DNA from: an uncultured Bacilli bacterium | GTDB taxonomy: Bacteria; Bacillota_I; Bacilli_A; RF39; UBA660 | Length of the DNA: 36,850 bases | Direction of reading: 5' to 3' | Assembly (NCBI GenBank): GCA_947626055.1 | Contig: CANQQP010000007.1 | Location: forward strand, 1-36,850 | Part shown: piece after piece, positions 16,008 to 24,499 of the stretch | Position numbering within the stretch: the first letter of the stretch is position 1 | Layout of the letters: each line of letters starts with the position of its first letter | The notes under the pieces: generated by a model | Databases searched by the model: none | Told to the model about the DNA's origin: nothing | What the model saw: only the letters and a program-made list of their open reading frames with translations | Position numbers and translations under genes: made by a program

Positions 16008-17251
16008 TCTTCCACCCCACTTAGTATATAAATAGTATTAATTTTAACTTTTTTCGCTAGCTTTTTTAGATCATTGACTGTTACTTGTTTTATATCCTTT
16101 ATTCTTTGCTCAACAGTTTTTAAATTAGCAATATTTTGAAATAAGAAATTGTTAATAAGCGAAGAGGGACTATCTTCAATCATGTTTAAAGAAGTAATAA
16201 TCCCCTTTTTCGCATTAGCCAATTCTTCTTCCGTGATTTTACTGCCCATTTCTTTTAAAGCTTTTTTCATTAATGCAATAGCTTTAGAAGAATTTTTTTT
16301 AGCTATCCCGGCATATAAAATGATTACACTATCATATTTTTGATAAATACTATTAGTGGTATAACATAAAGAATTTTCTTGCCTTAAATAAGAGGCTAAT
16401 TTTGTATTAAGGGATGAGCCTCCTAATATATAATTGTATAAATAACCTACCACATCTCTTTCCTCCGGAAGCGGATTAACGATATTACAACCTATTAAAA
16501 GATTAGTTTGGTTAATATCAGCCGTTTCTTTTTTTGTTTGGATGCGACTGCGCGTTTTACCGTCACTAAAAATTTCAATATCATAATTTTTTACAATGCG
16601 CGAGATAAAATTCTTTTCTAAATAATCAGCAATATTATCCATGTCTAAATTTCCTATTAGATAAATATCGCAATAGTCTTCTTCTAATAATCTTGTGTAT
16701 TCGTCTTGGACATCTTGAGGTGTAACATTTTCAATTTGTTCTTTGTTTCCTAACATATCATAAGCCAGTGGAGCATTGGCATCCATGTTTTTAAAAAGCT
16801 GACGATATGCGGAGGATTTAATATTTTCGGTCGCTTTTTTTTCGTCATTTAAAATATTATTCTTAATGATTTGAAAATTTTCATTATCAAAAGAATTGGG
16901 TTTAAAGATAGCTTCCGTTACTAAATTTAATATTTGATTTAAATATCCTTCTTCACAATAACGAGGATTTAAAAAATCTAAGCAAAAATTTGTTAGTAAA
17001 CATTGGCCTACTCGTGAAAGCAATCCATAAAAATTAGCATTATATAAATCTTCTAAATGCATGCTAAAACTTTTTTGGGTATTATAAGTTGCTGTGGAAA
17101 AACTTAACAATTCCATTAAAAACTTTCGGGGAATAATTTTCTCTTTTTGGATTTGTTCTCGAAATACAATTTCTAAATGACAATTTTTAAATTTATCAGT
17201 TTTAATTGTATATAAGTTGAATGAATTAAAATTGTATGTTTTATATTCCAT
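16004..17251 (-). CDS. ymfF: M16-family peptidase-like protein, non-catalytic partner (YmfF-like)
   Basis: This 415-residue protein has the M16 fold signature (LLSFSTATYNTQKSFSMHLEDLY; later NQTNLLIGCNIVNPLPEERDVVGYLYNYILGGSSLNTKLASYLRQ, read in two parts) but no HxxEH. The conserved R/Y-containing substrate-binding region (LRQENSLCYT) is kept. This is the pattern of the inactive partner that supplies the substrate-binding half in M16 heterodimers. It lies directly upstream of, and overlaps, the HxxEH-bearing gene. RBS AGAGGTGACC lies at the usual distance. Confidence 0.85.
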   Translation of the reverse strand: MEYKTYNFNSFNLYTIKTDKFKNCHLEIVFREQIQKEKIIPRKFLMELLSFSTATYNTQKSFSMHLEDLYNANFYGLLSRVGQCLLTNFCLDFLNPRYCEEGYLNQILNLVTEAIFKPNSFDNENFQIIKNNILNDEKKATENIKSSAYRQLFKNMDANAPLAYDMLGNKEQIENVTPQDVQDEYTRLLEEDYCDIYLIGNLDMDNIADYLEKNFISRIVKNYDIEIFSDGKTRSRIQTKKETADINQTNLLIGCNIVNPLPEERDVVGYLYNYILGGSSLNTKLASYLRQENSLCYTTNSIYQKYDSVIILYAGIAKKNSSKAIALMKKALKEMGSKITEEELANAKKGIITSLNMIEDSPSSLINNFLFQNIANLKTVEQRIKDIKQVTVNDLKKLAKKVKINTIYILSGVEE

Positions 17252-17325
17252 AGGTCACCTCTAAATTTAATCTCTTTGTTATATATTCTTCTCATAAATG
17301 TTTTAATCATACTAAAATTAATAAT

Positions 17326-17352
17326 AAAACGTCGAAAAATATTCGGCGTTTC
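17326..17352. terminator. Hairpin terminator after the rhodanese gene
   Basis: AAAACGTCGAA (17326-17336) pairs with TTCGGCGTTT (17342-17351), one G-U, with T-rich or A-rich flanks on both strands. It serves the minus-strand rhodanese gene. Confidence 0.7.
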
Positions 17353-17593
17353 ATTTAGTTATTTGTTCTACATTATAACCATAATATTTTAAAATTTCAG
17401 TGGCTTTTTTACTTTTTCTTCCTTTAGTACAATAAAGATAATATTTTTGATTCTTGTTTAAATATTCTTTATAATTAAACATTAATTTATCATAAGGAAT
17501 ATTCTGACTATTAGGTAAGTGCTCCATATTATAGGTAACAACATCTTCTAAATCAATAATAGTGCCATCATGAGGAAAATTACGATATGTCAT
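17351..17593 (-). CDS. Small rhodanese-like domain protein
   Basis: Single-domain rhodanese of 80 residues, probably a sulfurtransferase or persulfide carrier in the cytosol. The N-terminal IIDLEDVVTYNMEHLPNSQNIPY matches the family's DvR...y..gHI.gA.NiP segment. The active-site cysteine lies in YLYCTKGRKS, followed by the A...L...G(Y/F)..v helix-strand. A GTG at 17605 is in frame, but the GGTGAT at that site is better read as the RBS for the ATG at 17593. It is separated from the downstream M16 genes by a terminator. Confidence 0.8.
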   Translation of the reverse strand: MTYRNFPHDGTIIDLEDVVTYNMEHLPNSQNIPYDKLMFNYKEYLNKNQKYYLYCTKGRKSKKATEILKYYGYNVEQITK

Positions 17594-17651
17594 TTTTATC
17601 ACCAATATAAAATATGTTTTTGAATAATTTAAGCATATTATGAATCCCTAT

Positions 17652-17675
17652 AAAAAAAACCTTAAAAAAGGTTTT
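17652..17675 (-). terminator. Terminator of the secretion operon after virD4
   Basis: Minus strand: AAAACCTT (17675-17668) and AAGGTTTT (17663-17656) form an 8-bp stem followed by further T. It ends the long minus-strand operon. Confidence 0.8.
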
Positions 17676-19889
17676 CTAATCATCACCGAAGAAATCATCA
17701 AAAAATTCATCATCAGACACAATGTGTTCATCAACAATTACGCTGTCATTATCCACTTTAATGTTTGGTTGTGTCTCGGGTTTTGCTTCTTTTGGCATTT
17801 CTGGTATTTTCTCATCTTCCATCATATTTTTTAAATCAAAAGTGGGAATAGTTATTTTCGGTTCTTCCACTATTTTTGGTTTTTCTTCTAATTTAGGCAT
17901 TTCAAAAGTTGGACGTTCTTTTTGCTTTTGTTCCATTTCTTGACGTTTTTTCTCTTCTTCTTCTTTTTCTAATTTAGCTATTTGTGCGTCGATATCTTTG
18001 ATCATCGCATCAATATCCATTGGCGTTTTATTAGCAAGATTATTACCAAATGGTGGCATGCCCATTTGATTTGGCATTCCCATTGGACCCCCAAAACCAG
18101 AGTTAGGCATACCAAACATACCATTTGGCATCATAGCATGTGCATTGCCGTTTTCCATATTTTCTGACATCTTTTTTCTTTTTTCTTCTTTTACAAATTC
18201 CTTTATATCAAATATTTTAACAGTCTTTAAAGGTCTAGTATAAAATTCGGATTTTTCATACTTTTTCATTCCCTCTTGATTATAAGAAGGCACTAATTTC
18301 GTTTTAAAAGGATTCATACGGGCTTTAAGGATGATGACTTCATTCATTTTCATTTTTTGTAAATCGGTAACTGTAACTAAAGGTTTTTCAGATAAGGCTT
18401 TATCTTTATCTTTGGGTTTTTTAACACCACACAATTTACTAATTTCCTCTAAAGCTTTTAATTCTGTTGTTAATAAATAAATTAAATTACCACAATTAGA
18501 ACGAATTGTCTGAGCATCGTTTTCCCCATAAACGTCATTTAATTGGGCAAAGTTCTGAATAATAAATGTAAAACGAATATCACGACTACGCGCCGCTGTA
18601 ACCATACTTGTAACATCTTTTAAAGGAGGCATATTAGCAAACTCGTCAAGGATAAAATTAGTACGATATTTTAAACGCCCGTTGGCTTGCTTATAAGCTT
18701 CATCAATTAAAGTTTCGTAAAGTTGTTTAATAAAAATAGTTGCTAAAGCATGATAAGTAGTTTTTTCATCATGGATAACGATGAAAACTGCAGATTTTTC
18801 TTTACCAATATTGCGCATGTCAAAATCGGTAAATGATAACATTTCACTTAAATTCTTCTGCGCAGCAAAGATACGAATCTTTTGTCTAAAAGTAGAAAGT
18901 TGGCCACCTTGAGTTTCCTTAGGAGCATTAATAACATTCGCAGCAAAAATATATGGGGAAGAATTTTCACCTTTCATCGTAAAGTATTCTTTAATAAAAG
19001 TCGAAGTTGCAAAACGTTCTTCTCCTTGGGTTGTCATAGTATAAATTGAATTTATATTAATTTCTTCTTCTTTACCATCTTCAAATAGACCTAAAACACA
19101 ACCAGAAAAATAATCGGCAGCCGAGTTTTGCCAGAAAGGGTCGGCATTACTATTTTTTTCTTTTAAGATGTTATTAGCTACGTCTTCTAGAAGTTCTGTT
19201 GCTTTATCCACATTACCATCTTTATAAAGTTGATAAGGTAAAGTTAAAGGATTCCAAGAACTACCTTTAACGGGATCACGGAAATTTAAAACTATTACAT
19301 TATATCCTTTTTCTTTAAGCATGGCCGCATGGTTTTTATAGATTTCCCCTTTAGGGTCCGTTAAAACCATGCTTTCGCCTTTTTTAGCTAATGACATTAC
19401 TAATGGATCAACTACACTTGTAGTTTTTCCGGAAGCTGTTGCTCCCACTACCAACGTATGGTTTTCACTATTATCGACATACCATTCTTTTTTATTCATC
19501 ATTAAAACAACGCCCGCCGCATCAGTTTTGTCGTCGTTAATAAAAATTTTTTTAACACCAAAAGCATTCTTCATTTCTTTGTCAGTAGCAAAACGCGAAT
19601 ATTCATTTTCTTCTTTTTTCTTTACAGTAAGACCGACACCTTTGCCCTTTTCTTTATCAAAAATATATGATGAAACACTGGCAAAAATAATAATTAAGAC
19701 AATGGCAAACATGACAAGAGTTATTGGTAAATATTTAGCGGTAAAAGCTTCAAAAGGATTCAAACCATAAAAAGTTCCTGTCAACCCAAAAGAGGAAAAA
19801 TTTAAGACAGCAATCGCGCAAAGATAGAATAAGAATATACAAAAAATGATAAAAATTATTAAATCTTTAGGGGATATTCGAAATTTCAT
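17676..19889 (-). CDS. virD4: VirD4/TraG-family type IV coupling ATPase
   Basis: Hexameric coupling ATPase that brings DNA or protein substrates to a type IV secretion channel at the membrane. There are two N-terminal transmembrane helices (about residues 9-30 and 53-75). Walker A is GATASGKTT (149-157), and Walker B is ILDEFAN (413-419). The C-terminus is unusual: from about residue 590 there is a Met/Gly/Pro/Asn-rich stretch (GMFGMPNSGFGGPMGMPN), then a Glu/Lys coiled coil, then a proline-rich part, and finally an acidic Asp/Phe tail (DDEFFDDFFGDD). Such tails often bind substrates or partners, but the function here is inferred. It is the last gene of the operon. No relaxase is nearby, so the substrate is unknown. 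Confidence 0.93.
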   Translation of the reverse strand: MKFRISPKDLIIFIIFCIFLFYLCAIAVLNFSSFGLTGTFYGLNPFEAFTAKYLPITLVMFAIVLIIIFASVSSYIFDKEKGKGVGLTVKKKEENEYSRFATDKEMKNAFGVKKIFINDDKTDAAGVVLMMNKKEWYVDNSENHTLVVGATASGKTTSVVDPLVMSLAKKGESMVLTDPKGEIYKNHAAMLKEKGYNVIVLNFRDPVKGSSWNPLTLPYQLYKDGNVDKATELLEDVANNILKEKNSNADPFWQNSAADYFSGCVLGLFEDGKEEEININSIYTMTTQGEERFATSTFIKEYFTMKGENSSPYIFAANVINAPKETQGGQLSTFRQKIRIFAAQKNLSEMLSFTDFDMRNIGKEKSAVFIVIHDEKTTYHALATIFIKQLYETLIDEAYKQANGRLKYRTNFILDEFANMPPLKDVTSMVTAARSRDIRFTFIIQNFAQLNDVYGENDAQTIRSNCGNLIYLLTTELKALEEISKLCGVKKPKDKDKALSEKPLVTVTDLQKMKMNEVIILKARMNPFKTKLVPSYNQEGMKKYEKSEFYTRPLKTVKIFDIKEFVKEEKRKKMSENMENGNAHAMMPNGMFGMPNSGFGGPMGMPNQMGMPPFGNNLANKTPMDIDAMIKDIDAQIAKLEKEEEEKKRQEMEQKQKERPTFEMPKLEEKPKIVEEPKITIPTFDLKNMMEDEKIPEMPKEAKPETQPNIKVDNDSVIVDEHIVSDDEFFDDFFGDD

Positions 19890-19942
19890 AAATTTTCCTC
19901 CATATTTCTTAATTTTATTATACTATATTTTTTTCTTAAATA

Positions 19943-20632
19943 CTATTTATATTTATGATTTTTATTAATAATTACGATAATAATTGCAACTACAAAGGCT
20001 CCAATGACACTTAAAATAATTATTAAGTTTAATTGATTATTTTCTTCTTTTATTTGTTCCTGAGTTGAATTTTCAATATTAGAAAGAATTATGGGCTTTT
20101 GATAGGCATTAGATTTATTTATTTTCCAAGTGTAGACATTATTTTCAATATAATCAGCATTATTATTGAGAATTTTTTGATTAGTTTTTATATTAACTTC
20201 TACTTCTTGGGCGGATATATATTTCTCGAAGCATAAAAATTCATTACTCGTTCTGATATCTATTTTATCATTAGTATTATAAAAAGTAACGTTTTCATAA
20301 CAGGTATTTATGATATTTGAATCTGCAAACTCCTCAGTAGTAAACGGATAACTAATTATTAAATTAGCTTTATTATCATCACTATTATTAGTAATATTAT
20401 AATAATCTAAATTAGGATCCTTTTCATATGAATCAGAATCTTGATCGCTATAAATGGTTCTGATATTCCCTGTGTAATTTTTAATAGTACTAAAGTACTC
20501 GTTATTAAGGTCGGTTTCTAATATATCTAGATTTTCTATAGCAGCATTGGGTGTAGTTAAATCTAAATCATATTTTATTGTACATCCTGATAACATGAAT
20601 AAAACTATACTTAAAAAGATAATTTTTTTCAT
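19943..20632 (-). CDS. Lipoprotein with C-terminal transmembrane helix, secretion-locus component
   Basis: No named family is recognised. The signal peptide ends in the lipobox LSGC, so C17 is probably lipidated. The extracellular part (about 180 residues) is rich in Asn, Asp and Tyr, and has two further cysteines. It ends with a hydrophobic helix (NLIIILSVIGAFVVAIIIVII) and a basic tail, so both ends are membrane-anchored. It starts right at the stop codon of the NlpC/P60 gene and lies before virD4, which argues for a role in the secretion apparatus at the cell surface. It has no similarity I can see to VirB7 or VirB8. Confidence 0.7.
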   Translation of the reverse strand: MKKIIFLSIVLFMLSGCTIKYDLDLTTPNAAIENLDILETDLNNEYFSTIKNYTGNIRTIYSDQDSDSYEKDPNLDYYNITNNSDDNKANLIISYPFTTEEFADSNIINTCYENVTFYNTNDKIDIRTSNEFLCFEKYISAQEVEVNIKTNQKILNNNADYIENNVYTWKINKSNAYQKPIILSNIENSTQEQIKEENNQLNLIIILSVIGAFVVAIIIVIINKNHKYK

Positions 20633-21838
20633 CTAAGCTCCTCCTCTACTATAATAGTCTGTCATATCTATAATTTGATTAGAATCACTATCAAAGGACA
20701 TGGTGCGAACACGCATACCCTCATCAGCTCCCGCTGCTTCCGCTACTTTATATTGTTTTGCTCCTTCATCAACTCCAACAATTATCATAATATGTCCGGG
20801 ATGAAAAACTAAATCACCAGGCTTAGCTATAAAACTGGAAGTCATAGGATGAGTTATACCGTAATTTGGAAAACTATCTGAGCCTTCGACCGGAAAATCA
20901 TAACCAGCATTATATATTGCCCAAGAAACAAATCCACTACAATCTAAACCAGAATAGTTGTAAGAACGATCATTAGCATAAATTGGACTAGCTAATTTGG
21001 AGCCCCACTGCCCACTAGCTAAACTAACTTTACTTCCGTGGCCGCCACCCCATTCATAAGGTAAACGAATTTTATATTCTTCGCATAAATCACTAGTGAT
21101 AGATAAAGCCGCCGCCACAACACCTTCACGCGTTTTTAAACCCGCACTTTCAATTTTTGATTTAATGTTATTATTAAAATCATCAATAGTTGTATTATGT
21201 TCAACTAATGCATCACTTAAAGATTTTCCAGAGAGTTGAGAGCATGTTTCAGTTGAAGTGGCATTACCTACTCTACCACTATTAAAAGAACCGTTACTAC
21301 TGCTACCTTCTGCATTAGTACTCATAAAACAAGCTAAGATCATTAAAATTACAAAAGAAAACAAAACACTAACTAAAAAGCCCCCAATGGCAATAGCGAC
21401 ATGTGGATGTTTCATAATAAAATTTAATATTTTCTTGTTTACATTACCTTTAAGATCACTAGCTTTTTCTTCACTATTATCTTCTTCTAAATTATTTTCT
21501 AATGCTTCACTTTCTGAATCAGTAAGATTTTCTTTAGTTTCAATTGGCTTTGGTTTAGAAAGACCTAACATAGTACCAGGAACTAAACTATTTGCTCTTT
21601 TAGGACTAGCAATTTGATTTAATGCTTCTTGACCAGCAGGAGTCTTTAATACTTTTTTTACAATTGCTCCACTACCTGGAGCAATAGTATTAGCAGCCAT
21701 AGCTACTCCTTCAGTTGCCACTTTGCTTTTAAGGGCTGACATTTTAGGATTAGTAGTATTTGCTGGCTTAGTTGTTGTTTGTTGTTGAAGTTCATTTATT
21801 TCTTCTGTTGAATTTTCTATATTATCAGTTGGATGCAT
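20633..21838 (-). CDS. Membrane-anchored NlpC/P60 peptidoglycan hydrolase of the secretion system
   Basis: Likely opens the cell wall for the secretion channel, the VirB1 role. The cytosolic N-terminus of about 145 residues is Thr/Asn/Glu-rich and contains an Ala/Gly helix (VAMAANTIAPGSGAIVKK). One transmembrane helix lies at about 147-172. The C-terminal NlpC/P60 domain has the catalytic C300 in GLDCSGFV, H349 in PGHIMIIVG, and the family's PGDLVFH. Wall hydrolases with a membrane anchor ahead of the catalytic domain are standard in Gram-positive conjugation systems, where they are often fused to a lysozyme-like SLT domain; that second domain is missing here. It lies 19 bases after virB4. 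Confidence 0.88.
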   Translation of the reverse strand: MHPTDNIENSTEEINELQQQTTTKPANTTNPKMSALKSKVATEGVAMAANTIAPGSGAIVKKVLKTPAGQEALNQIASPKRANSLVPGTMLGLSKPKPIETKENLTDSESEALENNLEEDNSEEKASDLKGNVNKKILNFIMKHPHVAIAIGGFLVSVLFSFVILMILACFMSTNAEGSSSNGSFNSGRVGNATSTETCSQLSGKSLSDALVEHNTTIDDFNNNIKSKIESAGLKTREGVVAAALSITSDLCEEYKIRLPYEWGGGHGSKVSLASGQWGSKLASPIYANDRSYNYSGLDCSGFVSWAIYNAGYDFPVEGSDSFPNYGITHPMTSSFIAKPGDLVFHPGHIMIIVGVDEGAKQYKVAEAAGADEGMRVRTMSFDSDSNQIIDMTDYYSRGGA

Positions 21839-21857
21839 TTGTTACACCTTCTAACTA

Positions 21858-23642
21858 TTATAATCCGCCGCCACTTCCAAAGGAATCTAATTCCTCTTGT
21901 GTTAATATAACATTAATTTGCATTCTTCTACTACCACAGACAAATAAAGCTTCTCCTTGATTGAAATATTTTATTCTTTCTTTTTCATTATCATTTAAAT
22001 CAACAAGTTGAGCTAAATCATCAACCGCTTGTTTACGTAGACCCATAATTAAATAATATGATGCATTATCAAATATGGCTTTACCATGCATTATTAAATT
22101 AGGGGAAGCAAAATCAGTAGGTTGTTGAGTAATAATTATTGTACCTGTATTATATTTACGGCTACGGCGTTGAATTTGAGCTAAGAATTCAGCACCAAGT
22201 TCATTACGACTAGAAAGTAATACGTGCGCTTCATCAACCATCATAATTGTATTTAATGATTTATCTAGACACAATCCCCAAGCATATTTTAAAATATTGA
22301 AAAATAAAGCATTACGAATATTTTCGTCACTGTTCATTAATTCGCGAATATTAAATACAATATAATTGCTATTTATCTTAATAGTTGTATGACCTGTAAA
22401 GTAATATCTTAATTCTTTAACTAAAGGACGAACTCGTAATTCCAAACGTTCCATAATATCGCGTTCTTGGGTCTTTTCTGGCATTGATAAAATTCTTCCT
22501 TTAATTGTGGCATAAACATCTTCAAAAGTTGGATAATCTTCGGATGTTAATTGAGAAAAGTCTGTATCAAAATCAATTTTATAACGTTTGTAAGTATCTT
22601 GAACAATCTCACTAAATAGAGCTAAAACATCATCTTCTATAGAAGGAGAATAATATTTCATAAAAGCTTTTAAAGATTGTAAAGTTCTCGTTAGAACTGT
22701 ATAACCAAGACCTTGGGCAATTTCTTCTTCATCAGCGTCCATGACAATTTCCAACGGATTTATCATACCGAATTCTCCACCCTTACCTAAGTCGATAAAG
22801 TCACCACCTAGATTGCGAGTCATTTCTTCTAGTTCACCTTCAGGGTCTATTGCTACTATCTTATAACTATTGCGAATATGATTACGAAGTAATAATTTAG
22901 CTGCTGTTGATTTACCACTACCAGATGTACCTAGAATAATCATATTAGCATTATTTCGATTATGCTCTTTTTTTATTTGATATAAAAATTGATTAAATAG
23001 AACTACTCCTCCGGAAAAGTCAACTCCTAAAAGGGTAGAATAGCCTGGATCTTTTATACTATCAAAAACAAAAGGATACATTGCCGCTATAGTTGGAGAA
23101 GGAATCGGCGTTCCAACGCGATCTTCAATATCTTGTTTAGGGAAAATTGGAATCATTGATTTTAGAACTTTTTCTTGTTCAAACATCAAAGGAATTCCAC
23201 GCATTCCTAAAGCATCTAAGAAAGAACGAACTTGAATTTTTTTCATATCCAATTCTTCTTTATTATTAGCTGTAATCATAATATGCATTTGAAAATCAAA
23301 AATTTTGGACTGAGTAGATGCTAGCATAGAAACAAATTGTTCTATTGATTCATAATCTTGTCTTATTCTTTCTTGAATGGTTCTATCTCTTTCATGTTGA
23401 TATCGAACTTTTAAATCAGCTATTTCTTTATTAAGCATTCTCGTCATTGTCGAAAATTCAATAGGGATATGTTTAATAACAACTTTAACACCAGATATAC
23501 TAGTTAGATTGGCTAAATAACCATGGGCAATATATTTAGGATAACTAACAATAGTTAAAATCGTCGCATATTTATCACTAATAACAAACTCTGTTGGTTT
23601 AAATAATAATCCTTTTGGAGCTATCTCACTTTTTAAACTCAT
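21858..23642 (-). CDS. virB4: VirB4/TrsE-family type IV secretion ATPase
   Basis: Cytoplasmic motor ATPase of the type IV secretion channel. The N-terminal domain (about 1-200) has the pattern GLLFKPTEFVISDKYATIL. It is followed by the RecA-like ATPase domain with Walker A GTSGSGKST (238-246), Walker B MMVDEAH (D470, E471), and a later QQPTDF motif. The length of 594 fits the TraE/TrsE group rather than the ~830-residue single-chain VirB4. It overlaps the upstream TrsD-like gene by four bases (ATGA). The order PrgI-TrsD-TrsE is the same as in pSK41- and pIP501-type conjugation operons. Confidence 0.94.
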   Translation of the reverse strand: MSLKSEIAPKGLLFKPTEFVISDKYATILTIVSYPKYIAHGYLANLTSISGVKVVIKHIPIEFSTMTRMLNKEIADLKVRYQHERDRTIQERIRQDYESIEQFVSMLASTQSKIFDFQMHIMITANNKEELDMKKIQVRSFLDALGMRGIPLMFEQEKVLKSMIPIFPKQDIEDRVGTPIPSPTIAAMYPFVFDSIKDPGYSTLLGVDFSGGVVLFNQFLYQIKKEHNRNNANMIILGTSGSGKSTAAKLLLRNHIRNSYKIVAIDPEGELEEMTRNLGGDFIDLGKGGEFGMINPLEIVMDADEEEIAQGLGYTVLTRTLQSLKAFMKYYSPSIEDDVLALFSEIVQDTYKRYKIDFDTDFSQLTSEDYPTFEDVYATIKGRILSMPEKTQERDIMERLELRVRPLVKELRYYFTGHTTIKINSNYIVFNIRELMNSDENIRNALFFNILKYAWGLCLDKSLNTIMMVDEAHVLLSSRNELGAEFLAQIQRRSRKYNTGTIIITQQPTDFASPNLIMHGKAIFDNASYYLIMGLRKQAVDDLAQLVDLNDNEKERIKYFNQGEALFVCGSRRMQINVILTQEELDSFGSGGGL

Positions 23643-24196
23643 GAACTAATCACCGTCCCAAAATTAGTTGTTGTTCCCCCATTTAAGAAATTATCTAAAA
23701 GCATTCGTAAATCTGAGTTGGATGCTTGCGCCGAATTTACACCTGCATTAGCCAAATTGGTAATTAAACTGTGAATCCGTTTTTGAATAATTTCTTGTTT
23801 TTTCTCTTTAAATAAAATGTAATATTCGGTATCGACTACACTCATTTCACTACTCATAAATAAATTTGCTTTATTAATATCTTGATCAATTAATTTTCTA
23901 ATCTCTGGACTAGGCGTATGGGAGTACAAAACTTGTAATTGCGAAAGATATATATTAATATCTACCGGTCTATCAGCTATTACTAACCAAAATTCGTAAT
24001 CAATAGCATTGTAGAAATTACGCATTCCATAAATCACATTGTTTTGCGCTTGTGCATCAAGAATAAAAATATCTTTTGATTCTATTTTTACTCCCGTTAC
24101 ATAATTGCCATTTTCTAACTCAATCATCCCATTCATGATGCTTTTAACAGGAACCCAATCTTCCGAATATTTCGATATACTAGCGTTCTTTGCCAT
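23639..24196 (-). CDS. TrsD/TraD-like component, N-terminal part of a two-gene VirB4 unit
   Basis: A 185-residue cytosolic protein with beta-rich character, resembling the TrsD/TraD proteins of Gram-positive conjugation systems and the N-terminal region of single-chain VirB4. The segment EDWVPVKSIMNGMIELENGNYVTGVKIE and the following DIFILDAQAQN look like the VirB4 N-terminal domain opening. No P-loop is present. It overlaps the PrgI-like gene by 17 bases at its start and virB4 by four at its end, so all three are coupled. RBS GGAGAGG lies 11 bases ahead of the ATG. Confidence 0.75.
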   Translation of the reverse strand: MAKNASISKYSEDWVPVKSIMNGMIELENGNYVTGVKIESKDIFILDAQAQNNVIYGMRNFYNAIDYEFWLVIADRPVDINIYLSQLQVLYSHTPSPEIRKLIDQDINKANLFMSSEMSVVDTEYYILFKEKKQEIIQKRIHSLITNLANAGVNSAQASNSDLRMLLDNFLNGGTTTNFGTVISS

Positions 24197-24488
24197 TTAC
24201 ACACCAACCTCTCCAATAATACTTTTTTCTTTTACTAAAATAATTATATATGTTATTTAATAAAGTTAACATATTGTGATAATTAGGAACCGGCATTACT
24301 AAGAATGCGGAGATTAAAGCCGGAAGTAATATTAATATAATTAGAAAAATGTTACTAGTTCTTATCACAAATAACAACACTAAAGTTATTACAACTCCTA
24401 TCAAAAAAATTATTAAATCTATGGGATTGAAAAAACCTAAAATTAATTTCGACTTTTTTGAATTAGCAGGTATTAAATAATTCCCCAT
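24180..24488 (-). CDS. PrgI-family small membrane protein of the secretion system
   Basis: PrgI/TcpE-like inner component of Gram-positive type IV secretion systems. The 102-residue protein has an N-terminal soluble segment (LIPANSKKSKLILGFFNPIDLIIFL, split across the first helix), two close transmembrane helices (about 26-45 and 48-66), and then a short cytosolic NYHNMLTLLNNIYNYFSKRKKYYW that matches the family's 'h.n....l....yl..rk.Y.w' end. Its position directly before the TrsD-like gene and virB4 is the usual one. RBS AGGAGGAAT lies ahead of the ATG. Confidence 0.82.
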   Translation of the reverse strand: MGNYLIPANSKKSKLILGFFNPIDLIIFLIGVVITLVLLFVIRTSNIFLIILILLPALISAFLVMPVPNYHNMLTLLNNIYNYFSKRKKYYWRGWCVNGKER

Positions 24489-24499
24489 TTTTATTCCTC

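Noticed and set aside
19369-19770. A 133-codon plus-strand frame opposite virD4
   Set aside because: Antisense shadow of a gene with clear Walker motifs. It has no RBS.
21858-24196. VirB4 broken into two pieces by frameshift
   Set aside because: The two genes overlap by ATGA, each has its own start, and the PrgI-TrsD-TrsE order with separate TrsD is standard in pSK41/pIP501-type systems.
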